Below are positions 1-8,683 of a stretch of DNA of 64,000 bases, piece by piece (position 1 is the first letter of the stretch; every line of letters starts with the position of its first letter). Source of the DNA: Flavobacterium sinopsychrotolerans. GTDB lineage: Bacteria > Bacteroidota > Bacteroidia > Flavobacteriales > Flavobacteriaceae. The stretch spans positions 744,001 through 808,000 of the forward strand of contig NZ_FODN01000001.1 in the NCBI RefSeq assembly GCF_900110375.1, given 5' to 3'. The notes beneath the pieces are model-generated. The model was not told the origin of the DNA. It did not search any database and saw only the letters and a program-made list of their open reading frames with translations. The position numbers and the translations under genes were made by a program.

Positions 1-1719
1 CATAAATATTCCAAACCAAAAATTTGAAATAATACCAGCCCATCTTTTTTCATATAGTTTCGCCAGTTTCAACGTTTTTGTTTTTCCTAAATTCCTTTTC
101 AGGAAAGGGTGTTCTGTAATCCTAAAATAAACCTGATTGTGCTTATCCCTATTAGCAACACTTCCAGTAATAATTCCGGATAAAAATAGAAACACTCCTG
201 CAATAGCCGCGTGAAAAATTGCTAAGGAATGAATCGGACTTAAATCAATCAGTAAAGATTCCCATTTAGTTGCGGCAATATTATAATGCAAAAAATGGTC
301 AATCAGCCAGATTCCAAGTAATGAAACCGGAAAAGCCATAATCACGTTCCCCACAAAGGCAATAAACTGTGAGCGGAAAACACGTGCAAAAAGAATGGCA
401 AAAGCTTTATACTTTTCAGTATCTCTACCTTGTTTCAACACGCCTTCTTCCAAAGCTTTAATCAAAGCAGAAGCTGTCATTGCGGGTTGTTTTGTTGCCA
501 AAGTAAAACCCAAAAGATAAATTGCAATGAAACCAATAGCATAATTCATACTGTAAAGAAAAGCATGACCAAAAAAACTGGTGTCTGCCTTAGAAAGCAA
601 AACCTTAATAATACACAAAATACCTACAATAAAACCTCCTCCTAATGCAGTTTTGAACATTTTAAAATACTCATTGCGGCTTTCTGTGATATAATGTTCT
701 CCTGTTTTAGCCGTATGCTGCGTTATTTCATACGAAATCAATTGCGTGCTTTCTGCTATAAATTTTCGAACATTATTTTTATAACAATTGAACTTTATCA
801 ATCGTGACGCCAATATAATTCCGTTATTTTTTTTATCTTTTTCTTTGTCAACGATCAGTAACGAAATTAAAAATTTCAACCGTTCTAATTGCTGTCTAAT
901 TTTCAATAAATTTTGGTTTACCCGGAGTGAAATTCCGTATTTCGAACTGTTGTGAAATGCTTTCTCCACAAATTCTTCGCATTGCTTGTGCAAAACCAAC
1001 AATTGTGCATACGATAAATCATCCGTTGTAATATAATGACTGTCCGAACTTCTAATCCTGTCTTCAATCAGAAAAAATTCTTTTTCAAAAGCTGAAAAAG
1101 GACTCTCAAGATCGTCAAATTCCGGCACCATTTTGATCACATCCGTTTCCATGGCGCGACCGCTGATCCGTTGGGTAATCAAATGCATGGCAACTAATAA
1201 TTCAGATAAAGCCGAATTAGGTTCCGTACTGTCATAAATGGACTTAAATTTCAAAAGATCATATAATTCAGCCAATTGATTTAATGGAATTCTGTTAATC
1301 CAAATCCCGTCATTGGCCAGATAAAAAACCTGATTGAGAATGTATTCTAAAGTATCTTTTTGGGGCTGATACGGTAAAAACTTAGCGAAAATTCTTTTTT
1401 TAACTTCAAAAATAAAATCTACATCCTGCAGAATTGCTGCATCAGAAAGAATTTTATTGAACTTCTTTTCTTTTAAAATTTCTTTGAGATAAATGGAAAG
1501 TTGTTTCCGGCACGAATAATTTTCTTTCAAAAAAGTAATGATTTCTTGTAAATCTACCGTTTGTACGTTTTTGATTTTCAAAGGTCGAATCAACCTAATT
1601 AATTCTACTAAAGGCTCTAAGGTATCATTTGTTTCACGCCAAGATTGTGCTTCACCAAAAAACTCAGTTAAAAGTCCAGCTATTGTAGGCTTAGAGGTTG
1701 CTTTGAAAAATGCCTTCAT
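1..1719 (-). CDS. Gcr-family 'site-specific recombinase' membrane protein, C-terminus cut by window edge
   Basis: The reading frame starts at the ATG complementary to 1717-1719 (MKAFFKATSKPTIAG) and runs open to base 1, so 573 codons are visible and the stop lies outside the window. The first ~330 residues are soluble and helix-rich. From about residue 355 there are several hydrophobic segments (for example near GGGFIVGILCIIKVLL and AIAGVFLFLSGIISG). This layout fits the family named after gonococcal Gcr (PF10136). The name 'site-specific recombinase' is historical; the visible part shows no tyrosine- or serine-recombinase catalytic motif and looks like an integral membrane protein of unknown function. 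It is the only gene in this orientation before the window edge. Confidence 0.7.
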   Translation of the reverse strand, partial: MKAFFKATSKPTIAGLLTEFFGEAQSWRETNDTLEPLVELIRLIRPLKIKNVQTVDLQEIITFLKENYSCRKQLSIYLKEILKEKKFNKILSDAAILQDVDFIFEVKKRIFAKFLPYQPQKDTLEYILNQVFYLANDGIWINRIPLNQLAELYDLLKFKSIYDSTEPNSALSELLVAMHLITQRISGRAMETDVIKMVPEFDDLESPFSAFEKEFFLIEDRIRSSDSHYITTDDLSYAQLLVLHKQCEEFVEKAFHNSSKYGISLRVNQNLLKIRQQLERLKFLISLLIVDKEKDKKNNGIILASRLIKFNCYKNNVRKFIAESTQLISYEITQHTAKTGEHYITESRNEYFKMFKTALGGGFIVGILCIIKVLLSKADTSFFGHAFLYSMNYAIGFIAIYLLGFTLATKQPAMTASALIKALEEGVLKQGRDTEKYKAFAILFARVFRSQFIAFVGNVIMAFPVSLLGIWLIDHFLHYNIAATKWESLLIDLSPIHSLAIFHAAIAGVFLFLSGIITGSVANRDKHNQVYFRITEHPFLKRNLGKTKTLKLAKLYEKRWAGIISNFWFGIFM

Positions 1720-2117
1720 TATTTACGTTCAATTTTTGTAAAAATACAAATCGGGAAACAAATTACTATAACTTATTCATTAAATTATGGTATCCAAAAG
1801 CTAAAAATGATAGCGACATCATATTCTGGTTTTCCAATCGTTTATTTTTGCTTATTGAAATACAAATAAAACAATGTAGAAAAATAGATTTCAAAACGGA
1901 TTTAAAAGATACAAATCCATTAGAGGAAAATTTTGATACCTTTGAATACTGGAATAGCCCAGATAGAAGTGAAAATATTCGACTGAATAAAACTATTTTT
2001 TCTTTTAAAAAAGAGCGACCCAAGAAGCTCCTTTTTTAAAAATTGAAAAAAAGTTTTATGAGGGAGAAATTGAAACGAATAGCTGGAAATAGCTCCTATT
2101 ATTTAAAAAAAACAAAA
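1720..2117. other. Intergenic region upstream of gcr-like gene and CYTH gene
   Basis: This 398-base stretch separates divergent genes. Its right half (1955-2096) is copy 1 of a structured element also found twice elsewhere in the window. The left half is AT-rich. Short open frames on both strands run through it, but they overlap the structured element and resemble no known protein, so I do not call them genes. A clear promoter for either gene is not visible; a TATTTTTA box lies about 20 bases upstream of the gcr-like start. Confidence 0.5.
1955..2096 (+). ncRNA. Structured intergenic element, copy 1 (leader of the CYTH gene)
   Basis: It begins TAGCCCAGATAGAAGTG and ends AATAGCTGGAAATAGCTCC, the same ends as the copies at 13197-13291 and 33932-34012. 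CCAG (1959-1962) can pair with CTGG (2083-2086). Inside, ATAAAACT-A-TTTTTTC pairs with GAAAAAAAGTTTTAT. The loop carries an extra terminator-like hairpin (AAAAAAGAGC 2007-2016, GCTC 2027-2030, then C and six T). The element ends 21 bases before the CYTH start codon, so if transcribed it is the 5' leader of that gene. The style recalls the Flavo-1 RNA motif, but I cannot confirm this without a covariance search. Confidence 0.55.
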
Positions 2118-2585
2118 ATGATTGAAATAGAAAGAAAATTTTTGGTTAAAGATGATTCATTCAAGACAGCCGCTTTTGCAAAAAACCACATTGCACAGGG
2201 CTATTTGAGTTCCGTTCCGGAACGTACGGTTCGCGTTCGTATAAAAGGAGACAAAGGATTTCTAACTATAAAAGGCGCTTCAAACGAAGCGGGATTATCA
2301 CGATTTGAGTGGGAAAAGGAGATTCCTGTTGCCGAAGCTAAAGCGTTATTGCTTTTATGTGAAAAAGGTGTCATTGACAAAACACGGTTTGAAATAAAAC
2401 AAGGTGATCATGTTTTTGAAGTGGATGAATTTTATGGTGAAAATGAAGGATTGATTGTTGCGGAAATTGAACTTAACTCTGAAACCGAAACTTTTGAAAA
2501 ACCAAATTGGGTGGGGAACGAAGTAACCGGAAACAACCGATACTACAATTCGTATTTAAGCACCCATCCTTATAAAAACTGGTAA
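2118..2585 (+). CDS. CYTH domain triphosphate tunnel phosphatase
   Basis: A 155-residue single-domain CYTH protein. The N-terminus MIEIERKFLV holds the ExExK signature of the triphosphate tunnel metalloenzymes, followed by basic and acidic strand residues lining the tunnel (RVRIKGDKGFLTIKG, FEWEKEIP, FEVDEFYGE, VAEIEL). Bacterial stand-alone members usually hydrolyse inorganic tripolyphosphate or nucleoside triphosphates; 'adenylate cyclase class IV' labels on such proteins are usually unproven. A longer frame opens at 2043, but it would include the structured element, and family members begin at MIEIERKF, so I chose 2118. Upstream sequence is A-rich with no Shine-Dalgarno, as is normal in Bacteroidota. 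It converges on rlpA. Confidence 0.85.
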   Translation: MIEIERKFLVKDDSFKTAAFAKNHIAQGYLSSVPERTVRVRIKGDKGFLTIKGASNEAGLSRFEWEKEIPVAEAKALLLLCEKGVIDKTRFEIKQGDHVFEVDEFYGENEGLIVAEIELNSETETFEKPNWVGNEVTGNNRYYNSYLSTHPYKNW

Positions 2586-2588
2586 TTA

Positions 2589-3071
2589 TTAATTATCCAA
2601 TACTGCTATTGTCACTAGCATTCCTCCGCTGCCTTTATGCGATGTAATATCCATAAATGCCCGTTTTGAAAGATCAATTTCTCTGGATTTAACAAATGGC
2701 CCTCTATCTGTAATTTCAACAATTACCCACTTTCCATTTTTTTCGTTAGTGACTTTCACTTTTGTACCGAAAGGAAGTTTTTTGTGCGCTGCAGTATATC
2801 TCTTGTTGTCAAATTTTGTTCCGCTTGCAGTCCTTTTTCCGTTGAATTTATCGGCATAATACGATGCATGTGCCTCTTTTTTGTAGGTTTTAAAGGTACC
2901 TAATGTAGTAATTAATGAATCTAATTTATTTTCTTGTACTTCAGCTACAGCTTTACTCTTTTTGATAGAGTCTTTTTGTATTGTAGATTTTTGTTTATTC
3001 AAAATTGAACTTTGACCACTAACTACGTTAATAATAGTCAGCAAAAAGAATAATGTAATTGATTTTTTCAT
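2589..3071 (-). CDS. rlpA: Septal ring lytic transglycosylase RlpA family protein
   Basis: A 160-residue protein with a cleavable signal peptide (MKKSITLFFLLTIINVVSGQ). A charged spacer follows, then a C-terminal double-psi beta-barrel: ASYYADKFNGKRTASG, LPFGTKVKVTN and EITDRGPF are the RlpA hallmarks, including the catalytic-type Asp in TDRGPF. RlpA proteins act in the periplasm or on the outer membrane, cutting denuded glycan strands or binding the septal ring. There is no SPOR domain here, so only the catalytic barrel is present. It is preceded by a terminator at 3117-3147, so it is probably transcribed alone. It ends 3 bases from the converging CYTH gene. Confidence 0.85.
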   Translation of the reverse strand: MKKSITLFFLLTIINVVSGQSSILNKQKSTIQKDSIKKSKAVAEVQENKLDSLITTLGTFKTYKKEAHASYYADKFNGKRTASGTKFDNKRYTAAHKKLPFGTKVKVTNEKNGKWVIVEITDRGPFVKSREIDLSKRAFMDITSHKGSGGMLVTIAVLDN

Positions 3072-3116
3072 ATATACTGTATTAGTTAAATCTATTTTAC
3101 AAAAACCATACCTAGA

Positions 3117-3147
3117 TAAAAAAAGCCCTATTTCTAGAGCTTTTTTT
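3117..3147 (-). terminator. Intrinsic terminator after the small membrane protein gene
   Basis: AAAAAAGC and GCTTTTTT arms with an inner CTA/TAG pair and a T-run on both sides. It lies just beyond the stop of the minus-strand gene at 3154-3576. Confidence 0.65.
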
Positions 3148-3153
3148 AGGTTT

Positions 3154-3576
3154 TTAGAACCACATATTCCATGGAATTCTGCTCAAAATAAGTAGCAATC
3201 CTAAACCATAAAAAATAGAAAATGTTTTGAATTTTGATTCACTTGCCACTAATTTTTTATGTTTTGACCATCCTATTGTGATTAAAATAATTGCAATTAT
3301 ATTTATTAACGGGTGCTCCAATGAAGTAAGACGTAATGCCTTATCCGCCATCTGTCCAAAAGAAGCGAATCCTAATGGAGACACGAAATATAAAATGATA
3401 CCTACTAATAATTGTATGTGAATTGCTATTAAGGCAAACAAGGCAATTTTCCTGTCTTTGGAAGTAAATTCTTTTTTTGAAGACATCCCAATAAAGGAAT
3501 TAACCACTGCCACCACTAATACTAAAAGTGCTAAATAAGCCCAACCAGAATGAAATTTTTGAATGAAATCGTACAT
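3154..3576 (-). CDS. Four-helix integral membrane protein of unknown function
   Basis: A 140-residue protein with four hydrophobic helices. It starts MYDFIQKFHSGWAYLAL; helix 2 contains IHIQLLVGIILYF, then LEHPLINIIAIILI, and the C-terminus is LLLILSRIPWNMWF. His residues in or beside three helices suggest a heme or metal site, and similar flavobacterial proteins are often labelled 'cytochrome B' or, wrongly, 'ribosomal protein L27'. A longer frame opens at 3636, but it would run through the terminator at 3622-3659, so the start at 3576 is preferred. I do not assign a function. Confidence 0.7.
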   Translation of the reverse strand: MYDFIQKFHSGWAYLALLVLVVAVVNSFIGMSSKKEFTSKDRKIALFALIAIHIQLLVGIILYFVSPLGFASFGQMADKALRLTSLEHPLINIIAIILITIGWSKHKKLVASESKFKTFSIFYGLGLLLILSRIPWNMWF

Positions 3577-3621
3577 AAATACTTTTTTTGTTTTAACAAA
3601 TATAAGAAAAAAAGGCATAAA

Positions 3622-3659
3622 AAAAAACGGCATCATGCTAAAAGCAGATGCCGTTTTTA
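3622..3659 (-). terminator. Terminator of the TonB-dependent receptor gene
   Basis: Stem ACGGCATC / GATGCCGT with A- and T-runs on either side. It starts about 20 bases past the receptor stop at 3680. Confidence 0.75.
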
Positions 3660-3679
3660 AATATTAAAGAGATTCTCTT

Positions 3680-6466
3680 TTAGAAATTGTAACGTAAACT
3701 AAAGTTCCAAGTTCTTCCAAAACCGAAGAAAACTTGATTCGCATTTGCAACACCATTGTATAGTCTGTTGTTTGATGCATATGTCCCTAAAGCTGCATTT
3801 GAACTGATATTATCATCAGCGAAAATATTAGTTCTTGATTCCGCAATATAAACTTCGTCTAAAACATTGTTCACATTCAATCTGAAGTTTACAGAATTAT
3901 CTTTGTTTTTACCTACAAGCATTTTATAAGAAAAACCAGCGTCCATTAAACCATAAGAAGGCAATTCTAAAGAACCTTTATTAGTCGCAGAAGCAAAGTC
4001 ACCTGGAGAAATAGAAGCATATAATTTATCAGAATGTCTGTAATTTGCATCTAAAGTAACTCTTTTAACAACTTCATAAGAAGCTCCTAAAGAAGCAGTA
4101 ACTTGAGCAGCATCTCCAACTTTAACTTTATCTAAATATAAAGTTCTTGCTGAACCGCCATCAATTGGGTTATTCGTATTATCATATCTGTTGCTAATAC
4201 TATTACCATCATAAACCCATTTCCCAGCTGAAAACATAGCATTTATTTTCAATTTATCCCCAACCTTTGCATTAGCTTCAAGTTCAACACCAGAGTGAAT
4301 TTCTGTAATCCCTGAGAAATCAAAATAACCACCAGGATTGTCAACTGAATTGTCAGTAGATCTTTGGTATCTGTCTTTCCAATTAGTATGGTAAACGTTT
4401 AAATTAGCATTGAAAACAGCGGAACGGAAACCGTATCCTGCTTCTAATCCAGTAATTTTTTCATTTGTTAAATTTGCTCCTAGAACAGAAGCATTATTAG
4501 GATAAACTGCATTAAAGAAAGGCTGTTTTGAGTAGTATCCTGCGTTAACAAAAACATTATGGTTTTCATTAATATTATAATTCGCTCCTCCTTTTACATT
4601 TCCTCCAAGAATATTTTCATAATCTGTAGAATATAAAGGATCCGTTGTTTTATATTTAAAGAAATCATCTCTTCTAAAGGCTTGCTGAGAAACTGCTCCT
4701 TGAATAAATGCAGTAAGATTATCAGCACTATACTCTAATTGAGTAAAAGCACCATACCATCTAACCAGACCATCATTATTGAAATTGATTTTTTCTTGAT
4801 TAGCACTATAAAAAGGATTCGCGTTTGGTCTTGCTTCATAAGTAGTAGTTAAAAGCCTTGGAACTTGAACACCTGCTCCATCAACACTATTAACATTTGT
4901 ATTATCAGAATATCTATCAGCACCCAACAAATCATTTAACACTTGATAGTGAATACCTCTATATGTTCTTGCATCAACACCAAAATCTAAAACTAATTTT
5001 TCATTTAATCTTTTATTCAAGTTCATCACACCACCATACCAGTTGTGAGAGTTAACTGAAGCAATTTGAGAAATACCATTAGTAGTATTATTAGATGTAG
5101 AAGAACTATTTTGATATGCTCCACCTATTTGAGTTCTTGTTACTGTGTTTCCACTAATAACAACTGGTTGACCCGAATTATACGCTTGAATTAAGTCAAT
5201 ATTAATTAAACCATTTGCAGTTTTCAAAGGATCAGCAAAAAATCTATTTCCTCTTATTGCTCCAGCTCCGTTAGAACCTCCTCCACGACCCCAAGATCCG
5301 TAAACAACAGTTGACAATTTAGTTGTTTCGTTTATTTTCCAATCCCAGTTGATTGAACCAACTGGTTTATGATAATAGTTCGTTCTAAAACTATATTCTT
5401 GTCCATTTAAATAACCCCAGTCTGAGTTGTATCTAGTATTAGGATCGTCATTTGAACCATATTTCTGAAAAGCTGCAATTGTAGGAGCAGTATTTCTTTG
5501 ATTATGCCATTGTGGAGCACCTGTAAAAGTAAATTGGATATCGTGTTGCTTATTGATTTCATAACCAAGGGCAAGAAAATAATTGTATCCTTGAAACTTA
5601 GTTCCATCTACATAACCGTCACCACGTGTTTGACTCAATAAAATAGAAGCAGATAGTCCATTTTTCATTTTACCCGTAGAGTATGATGCTTGTGTTTTTA
5701 AATAATTAGCATTTCCAAAAGTTGATGATACTGAACCGCCTTCTTTCATATCTGAAGCTTTTGTAACTATATTGATAGTTCCTCCTACAGAAGAAATTGC
5801 CAATTTAGAAGATCCCAAACCTCTTTGAACCTGCATTGCAGAAGTAACATCTGACAAACCTGCCCAGTTACTCCAGTAAACTGCACTATTTTCCATGTCG
5901 TTTACAGGCATTCCATTAATCATTACCGCGATATTTCTTTGATCAAAACCACGAATATTAATTCTAGAATCACCAAAACCACCACCCGATTTTGTTGCAT
6001 ATACTGAAGGTGTATTCGCTAAAATTTCAGGAAACTCCTGAGATCCTAATTTCTCTTGAATTTCCGCAGCTTTTATTGTAGAAACTGCCACAGGTGTTTT
6101 TCTGTCTTTTGCAATATCTACAACACTACTCTTAACTATAATTTCAGTTAATTCATTAGAATTTCCTGTCAAAACAATAGTCCCTAAATTGACTGTAGCA
6201 CCGTTTGAAACTGAAAATTTAACTATTTTCTGATCAAAACCGATAAAAGAAATAACTAATTCTCCTGAATTAGCTGAAGAATTGATAGAAAATGCACCAT
6301 CAAAACCTGTAGAAGTAGTTGTTTTTGTACTTCTTATAACAACATTTGCACCTGGTAAAGTACTTTGACCATCTGTGATAGTTCCCGTAATTTTACCTTG
6401 AGAAAATGCTGTTGAGACTGCCAAAAACATTAATCCAGTAAGTAACCAATTTTTAATTGTCTTCAT
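3680..6466 (-). CDS. TonB-dependent receptor with carboxypeptidase-like N-domain
   Basis: A 928-residue outer-membrane receptor. Signal peptide at residues 1-22 (MKTIKNWLLTGLMFLAVSTAFS); carboxypeptidase-regulatory-like beta-sandwich at about 25-105 (GKITGTITDGQSTLPGANVV); plug at about 125-235 (INIRGFDQRNIAVMINGMPV, SSVGGTINIVTK); then a 22-strand type barrel ending in the aromatic RTWNFSLRYNF. It imports an unknown substrate using TonB energy. No SusD partner lies beside it, so it is a stand-alone receptor closer in style to siderophore or metal-complex receptors than to a polysaccharide locus. It has its own promoter box at 6492-6499 and terminator, so it is monocistronic. Confidence 0.9.
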   Translation of the reverse strand: MKTIKNWLLTGLMFLAVSTAFSQGKITGTITDGQSTLPGANVVIRSTKTTTSTGFDGAFSINSSANSGELVISFIGFDQKIVKFSVSNGATVNLGTIVLTGNSNELTEIIVKSSVVDIAKDRKTPVAVSTIKAAEIQEKLGSQEFPEILANTPSVYATKSGGGFGDSRINIRGFDQRNIAVMINGMPVNDMENSAVYWSNWAGLSDVTSAMQVQRGLGSSKLAISSVGGTINIVTKASDMKEGGSVSSTFGNANYLKTQASYSTGKMKNGLSASILLSQTRGDGYVDGTKFQGYNYFLALGYEINKQHDIQFTFTGAPQWHNQRNTAPTIAAFQKYGSNDDPNTRYNSDWGYLNGQEYSFRTNYYHKPVGSINWDWKINETTKLSTVVYGSWGRGGGSNGAGAIRGNRFFADPLKTANGLINIDLIQAYNSGQPVVISGNTVTRTQIGGAYQNSSSTSNNTTNGISQIASVNSHNWYGGVMNLNKRLNEKLVLDFGVDARTYRGIHYQVLNDLLGADRYSDNTNVNSVDGAGVQVPRLLTTTYEARPNANPFYSANQEKINFNNDGLVRWYGAFTQLEYSADNLTAFIQGAVSQQAFRRDDFFKYKTTDPLYSTDYENILGGNVKGGANYNINENHNVFVNAGYYSKQPFFNAVYPNNASVLGANLTNEKITGLEAGYGFRSAVFNANLNVYHTNWKDRYQRSTDNSVDNPGGYFDFSGITEIHSGVELEANAKVGDKLKINAMFSAGKWVYDGNSISNRYDNTNNPIDGGSARTLYLDKVKVGDAAQVTASLGASYEVVKRVTLDANYRHSDKLYASISPGDFASATNKGSLELPSYGLMDAGFSYKMLVGKNKDNSVNFRLNVNNVLDEVYIAESRTNIFADDNISSNAALGTYASNNRLYNGVANANQVFFGFGRTWNFSLRYNF

Positions 6467-6491
6467 TATTGTTTAGTTTATTAATATTTGG

Positions 6492-6499
6492 CAAAAATA
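6492..6499 (-). promoter_or_regulatory. -7 promoter box of the TonB receptor
   Basis: The minus strand reads TATTTTTG, matching the Bacteroidota TAnnTTTG box, and would give a 5' leader of about 20 bases. The AT-rich background makes chance matches possible. No strong -33 TTTG is seen. Confidence 0.45.
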
Positions 6500-6723
6500 T
6501 AACATTTTTGTTTTAAAAAGTTAACACAACGTTAAGAATAATATTTTTTTTACACAGAGAATATAGCTTAAAATAGTTCTTATTGCTTTTTTATTAAAAA
6601 AAAACATTTTTTGCAATAAAAAATGTTTTTTTTTAAATTATTCACATATATATTTTAATTAGTAATGTTTAAAAAAATTAAGTGAAGTTAAAAAAAAACA
6701 CTATAACAGAGTCACTTAACCAT

Positions 6724-6760
6724 AAAAAAGCCCTGATTTAATTAAAATCAGGGCTTTTAA
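6724..6760 (-). terminator. Terminator of pgi
   Basis: A near-perfect stem, AAAAGCCCTGATTTT-type arms (GCCCTGATTT / AAATCAGGGC) flanked by A and T runs, about 90 bases past the pgi stop. Confidence 0.75.
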
Positions 6761-6847
6761 ACCAGTATCTAATCTTTAAAAACGGAAGGAAATAACTAAA
6801 TTACATCAAAGTTCATAAAACTATAAAAATTAGTCCCAAAATTCATA

Positions 6848-8500
6848 CTACTTACTCCTTAAAAAATGATTTAATAAAAAGGCAGTAGAACCGTCATGAC
6901 TTTTGACCGTTTTCGTATGAATCTCCTCTAAAATTGAATTTGCTAATTGTTTCCCTAACTCAACTCCCCACTGATCAAAACTAAAAATATTCCAAATAAT
7001 GCCCTGCACAAAAATTTTATGCTCATACAATGCAATCAAAGAACCTAAAGTTTCGGGCGTAAGTTTTTGAATTAAAATAGTATTAGTAGGCTTGTTGCCT
7101 GCAAAAACTTTAAAAGGCAATAGGAACTTTGCTTTCTCAGCTGCAATTCCTTGTTTATCAAATTCTGCCTGTACTTGTTCTTCTGATTTCCCATGCATTA
7201 ATGCTTCGGTTTGTGCAAAAAAGTTAGACATTAGCTTATTGTGATGGTCATCATCTCCATATAAAGGAGTTATGAATCCAATAAAATCAGCCGGAATCAA
7301 TTTTGTTCCTTGATGAATCAGTTGAAAAAAAGCATGTTGCGCGTTCGTTCCCGGCTCTCCCCAAATGATAGTTCCCGTTTGGTAGTTGACCGGATTGCCA
7401 TCTCGACCTACACTTTTACCATTGCTTTCCATAGTCCCTTGTTGTAAGTAAGGCGCTAATTTTTGTAAATATTGCGTGTAGGGAATTAAAGCTTCACTTT
7501 CGGCACCAAAAAAGTTATTGTACCAAATGCTTAATAACGCTAAAGTAACGGGCATATTTTGATCAAAATCAGCAGTCTTGAAATGCTCGTCCATTTCATT
7601 GGCTCCTTTTAATAAGTCGTTAAAATTATCATAACCAACTGCCAAACTTATCGTAAGTCCAACCGCACTCCATAAGGAAAACCTTCCGCCAACCCAATCC
7701 CACATTGGAAAAACATTATCTGGATTAATCCCAAACTCAGTTACCTTTTGGATATTGGTAGAAACTGCTACAAAATGCTTAGCAACATCTTCTTGAACTG
7801 TCCCAAAATCTCGGGATAAAAACCATTTTCTGATAGTTTCAGAATTGGTCAGTGTTTCTTGTGTAGTAAATGTTTTAGAAACAATTACAAAAAGGGTCGT
7901 TTCGGGATTTAGTTTTTTTATAATCTCATTTACATGATCTCCATCCACATTTGAAACAAAATGGATATTAAGATGATTTTTATAGAATTGTAATGCCTCA
8001 ATAACCATTGCAGGTCCTAAATCAGAACCTCCAATACCTATGTTAACAACATCCGTGAAGGCTTTGCCCGTAAAACCTGTTCTTCCTCCAGAAGTTACTT
8101 CGTTTGTAAATGCTTTAATTTTATTTTTCACTTCATAAATTTCAGGAATCACATCAATTCCATCCACTTTTACAACTGCAGATTCATTGGCACGTAAGGC
8201 AGTATGAAGCACGGCTCTGTTTTCGGTTTGATTGATGATTGCACCGTCAAAATAATCAGCAATGGCGCTTTTAAGCCCAACTTCATTGGCTAGTTCCAAC
8301 AATAACTGAATCGTTTCCTTGTTGATAATATTTTTAGAAAAATCAATTAAAAAATTATTCCATTTCAAGTTAAATGTGTTCGCTCTCGAAGGGTCCAATT
8401 GAAATAATTCTTGCATCGAAGCTTTTTGCATTTCGTTGTAATGCAATTCAAGTTTCTTCCAAGCATTTGTTTCTGTTGGGTTTATAGTATTTAAGGCCAT
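6848..8500 (-). CDS. pgi: Glucose-6-phosphate isomerase
   Basis: A 550-residue enzyme of full family length that interconverts glucose 6-phosphate and fructose 6-phosphate in the cytosol, linking glycolysis, gluconeogenesis and the pentose phosphate pathway. Visible signatures: [11 protein letters not shown] and the SKTFTTQET phosphate-binding loop, [26 protein letters not shown] and the C-terminal [13 protein letters not shown]. The start [14 protein letters not shown] follows a TATTTTTG promoter box (8534-8541), which leaves a ~27-base leader. It is monocistronic, with a terminator at 6724-6760. Confidence 0.95.
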   Translation of the reverse strand: MALNTINPTETNAWKKLELHYNEMQKASMQELFQLDPSRANTFNLKWNNFLIDFSKNIINKETIQLLLELANEVGLKSAIADYFDGAIINQTENRAVLHTALRANESAVVKVDGIDVIPEIYEVKNKIKAFTNEVTSGGRTGFTGKAFTDVVNIGIGGSDLGPAMVIEALQFYKNHLNIHFVSNVDGDHVNEIIKKLNPETTLFVIVSKTFTTQETLTNSETIRKWFLSRDFGTVQEDVAKHFVAVSTNIQKVTEFGINPDNVFPMWDWVGGRFSLWSAVGLTISLAVGYDNFNDLLKGANEMDEHFKTADFDQNMPVTLALLSIWYNNFFGAESEALIPYTQYLQKLAPYLQQGTMESNGKSVGRDGNPVNYQTGTIIWGEPGTNAQHAFFQLIHQGTKLIPADFIGFITPLYGDDDHHNKLMSNFFAQTEALMHGKSEEQVQAEFDKQGIAAEKAKFLLPFKVFAGNKPTNTILIQKLTPETLGSLIALYEHKIFVQGIIWNIFSFDQWGVELGKQLANSILEEIHTKTVKSHDGSTAFLLNHFLRSK

Positions 8501-8533
8501 TATAAAGGATTTGTAGTATTGTTAAAATTGGGA

Positions 8534-8541
8534 CAAAAATA
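8534..8541 (-). promoter_or_regulatory. -7 promoter box of pgi
   Basis: The minus strand reads TATTTTTG, at a suitable distance (about 33 bases) from the pgi start. No convincing -33 element is seen. Confidence 0.4.
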
Positions 8542-8683
8542 CTCAAATTTGTTTTAATGGAAAATGGGTTTTGATTTATATCACAATTTAGCAACAAAAC
8601 CGCTAAATAGTAAAATTCTAAATTTACTTCATGGGATTCTGCTTTTGCATTCAAAAAACCGTAGACAATCTACATCCTTTGAA

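Larger units (their letters stand above)
6467..6847. other. 381-base intergenic region between pgi and the TonB receptor
   Basis: It contains the receptor promoter (6492-6499), a long AT hairpin (6596-6634; AAAACATTTTTT / AAAAAATGTTTT) and the pgi terminator (6724-6760). Both flanking genes are on the minus strand. I see no gene in it. Confidence 0.6.

Noticed and set aside
1710..2039. 109-codon plus-strand frame and an 85-codon minus-strand frame (1766-2023)
   Set aside because: Both run through the structured element and its hairpin, neither resembles a protein family, and the plus frame overlaps the start of the gcr-like gene.
2043..2117. 25-residue N-terminal extension of the CYTH protein
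   Set aside because: It is encoded by the structured element; family members start at MIEIERKF.
8448..8654. 68-codon minus-strand frame over the pgi promoter
   Set aside because: It contains the promoter box and overlaps the pgi start in another frame.
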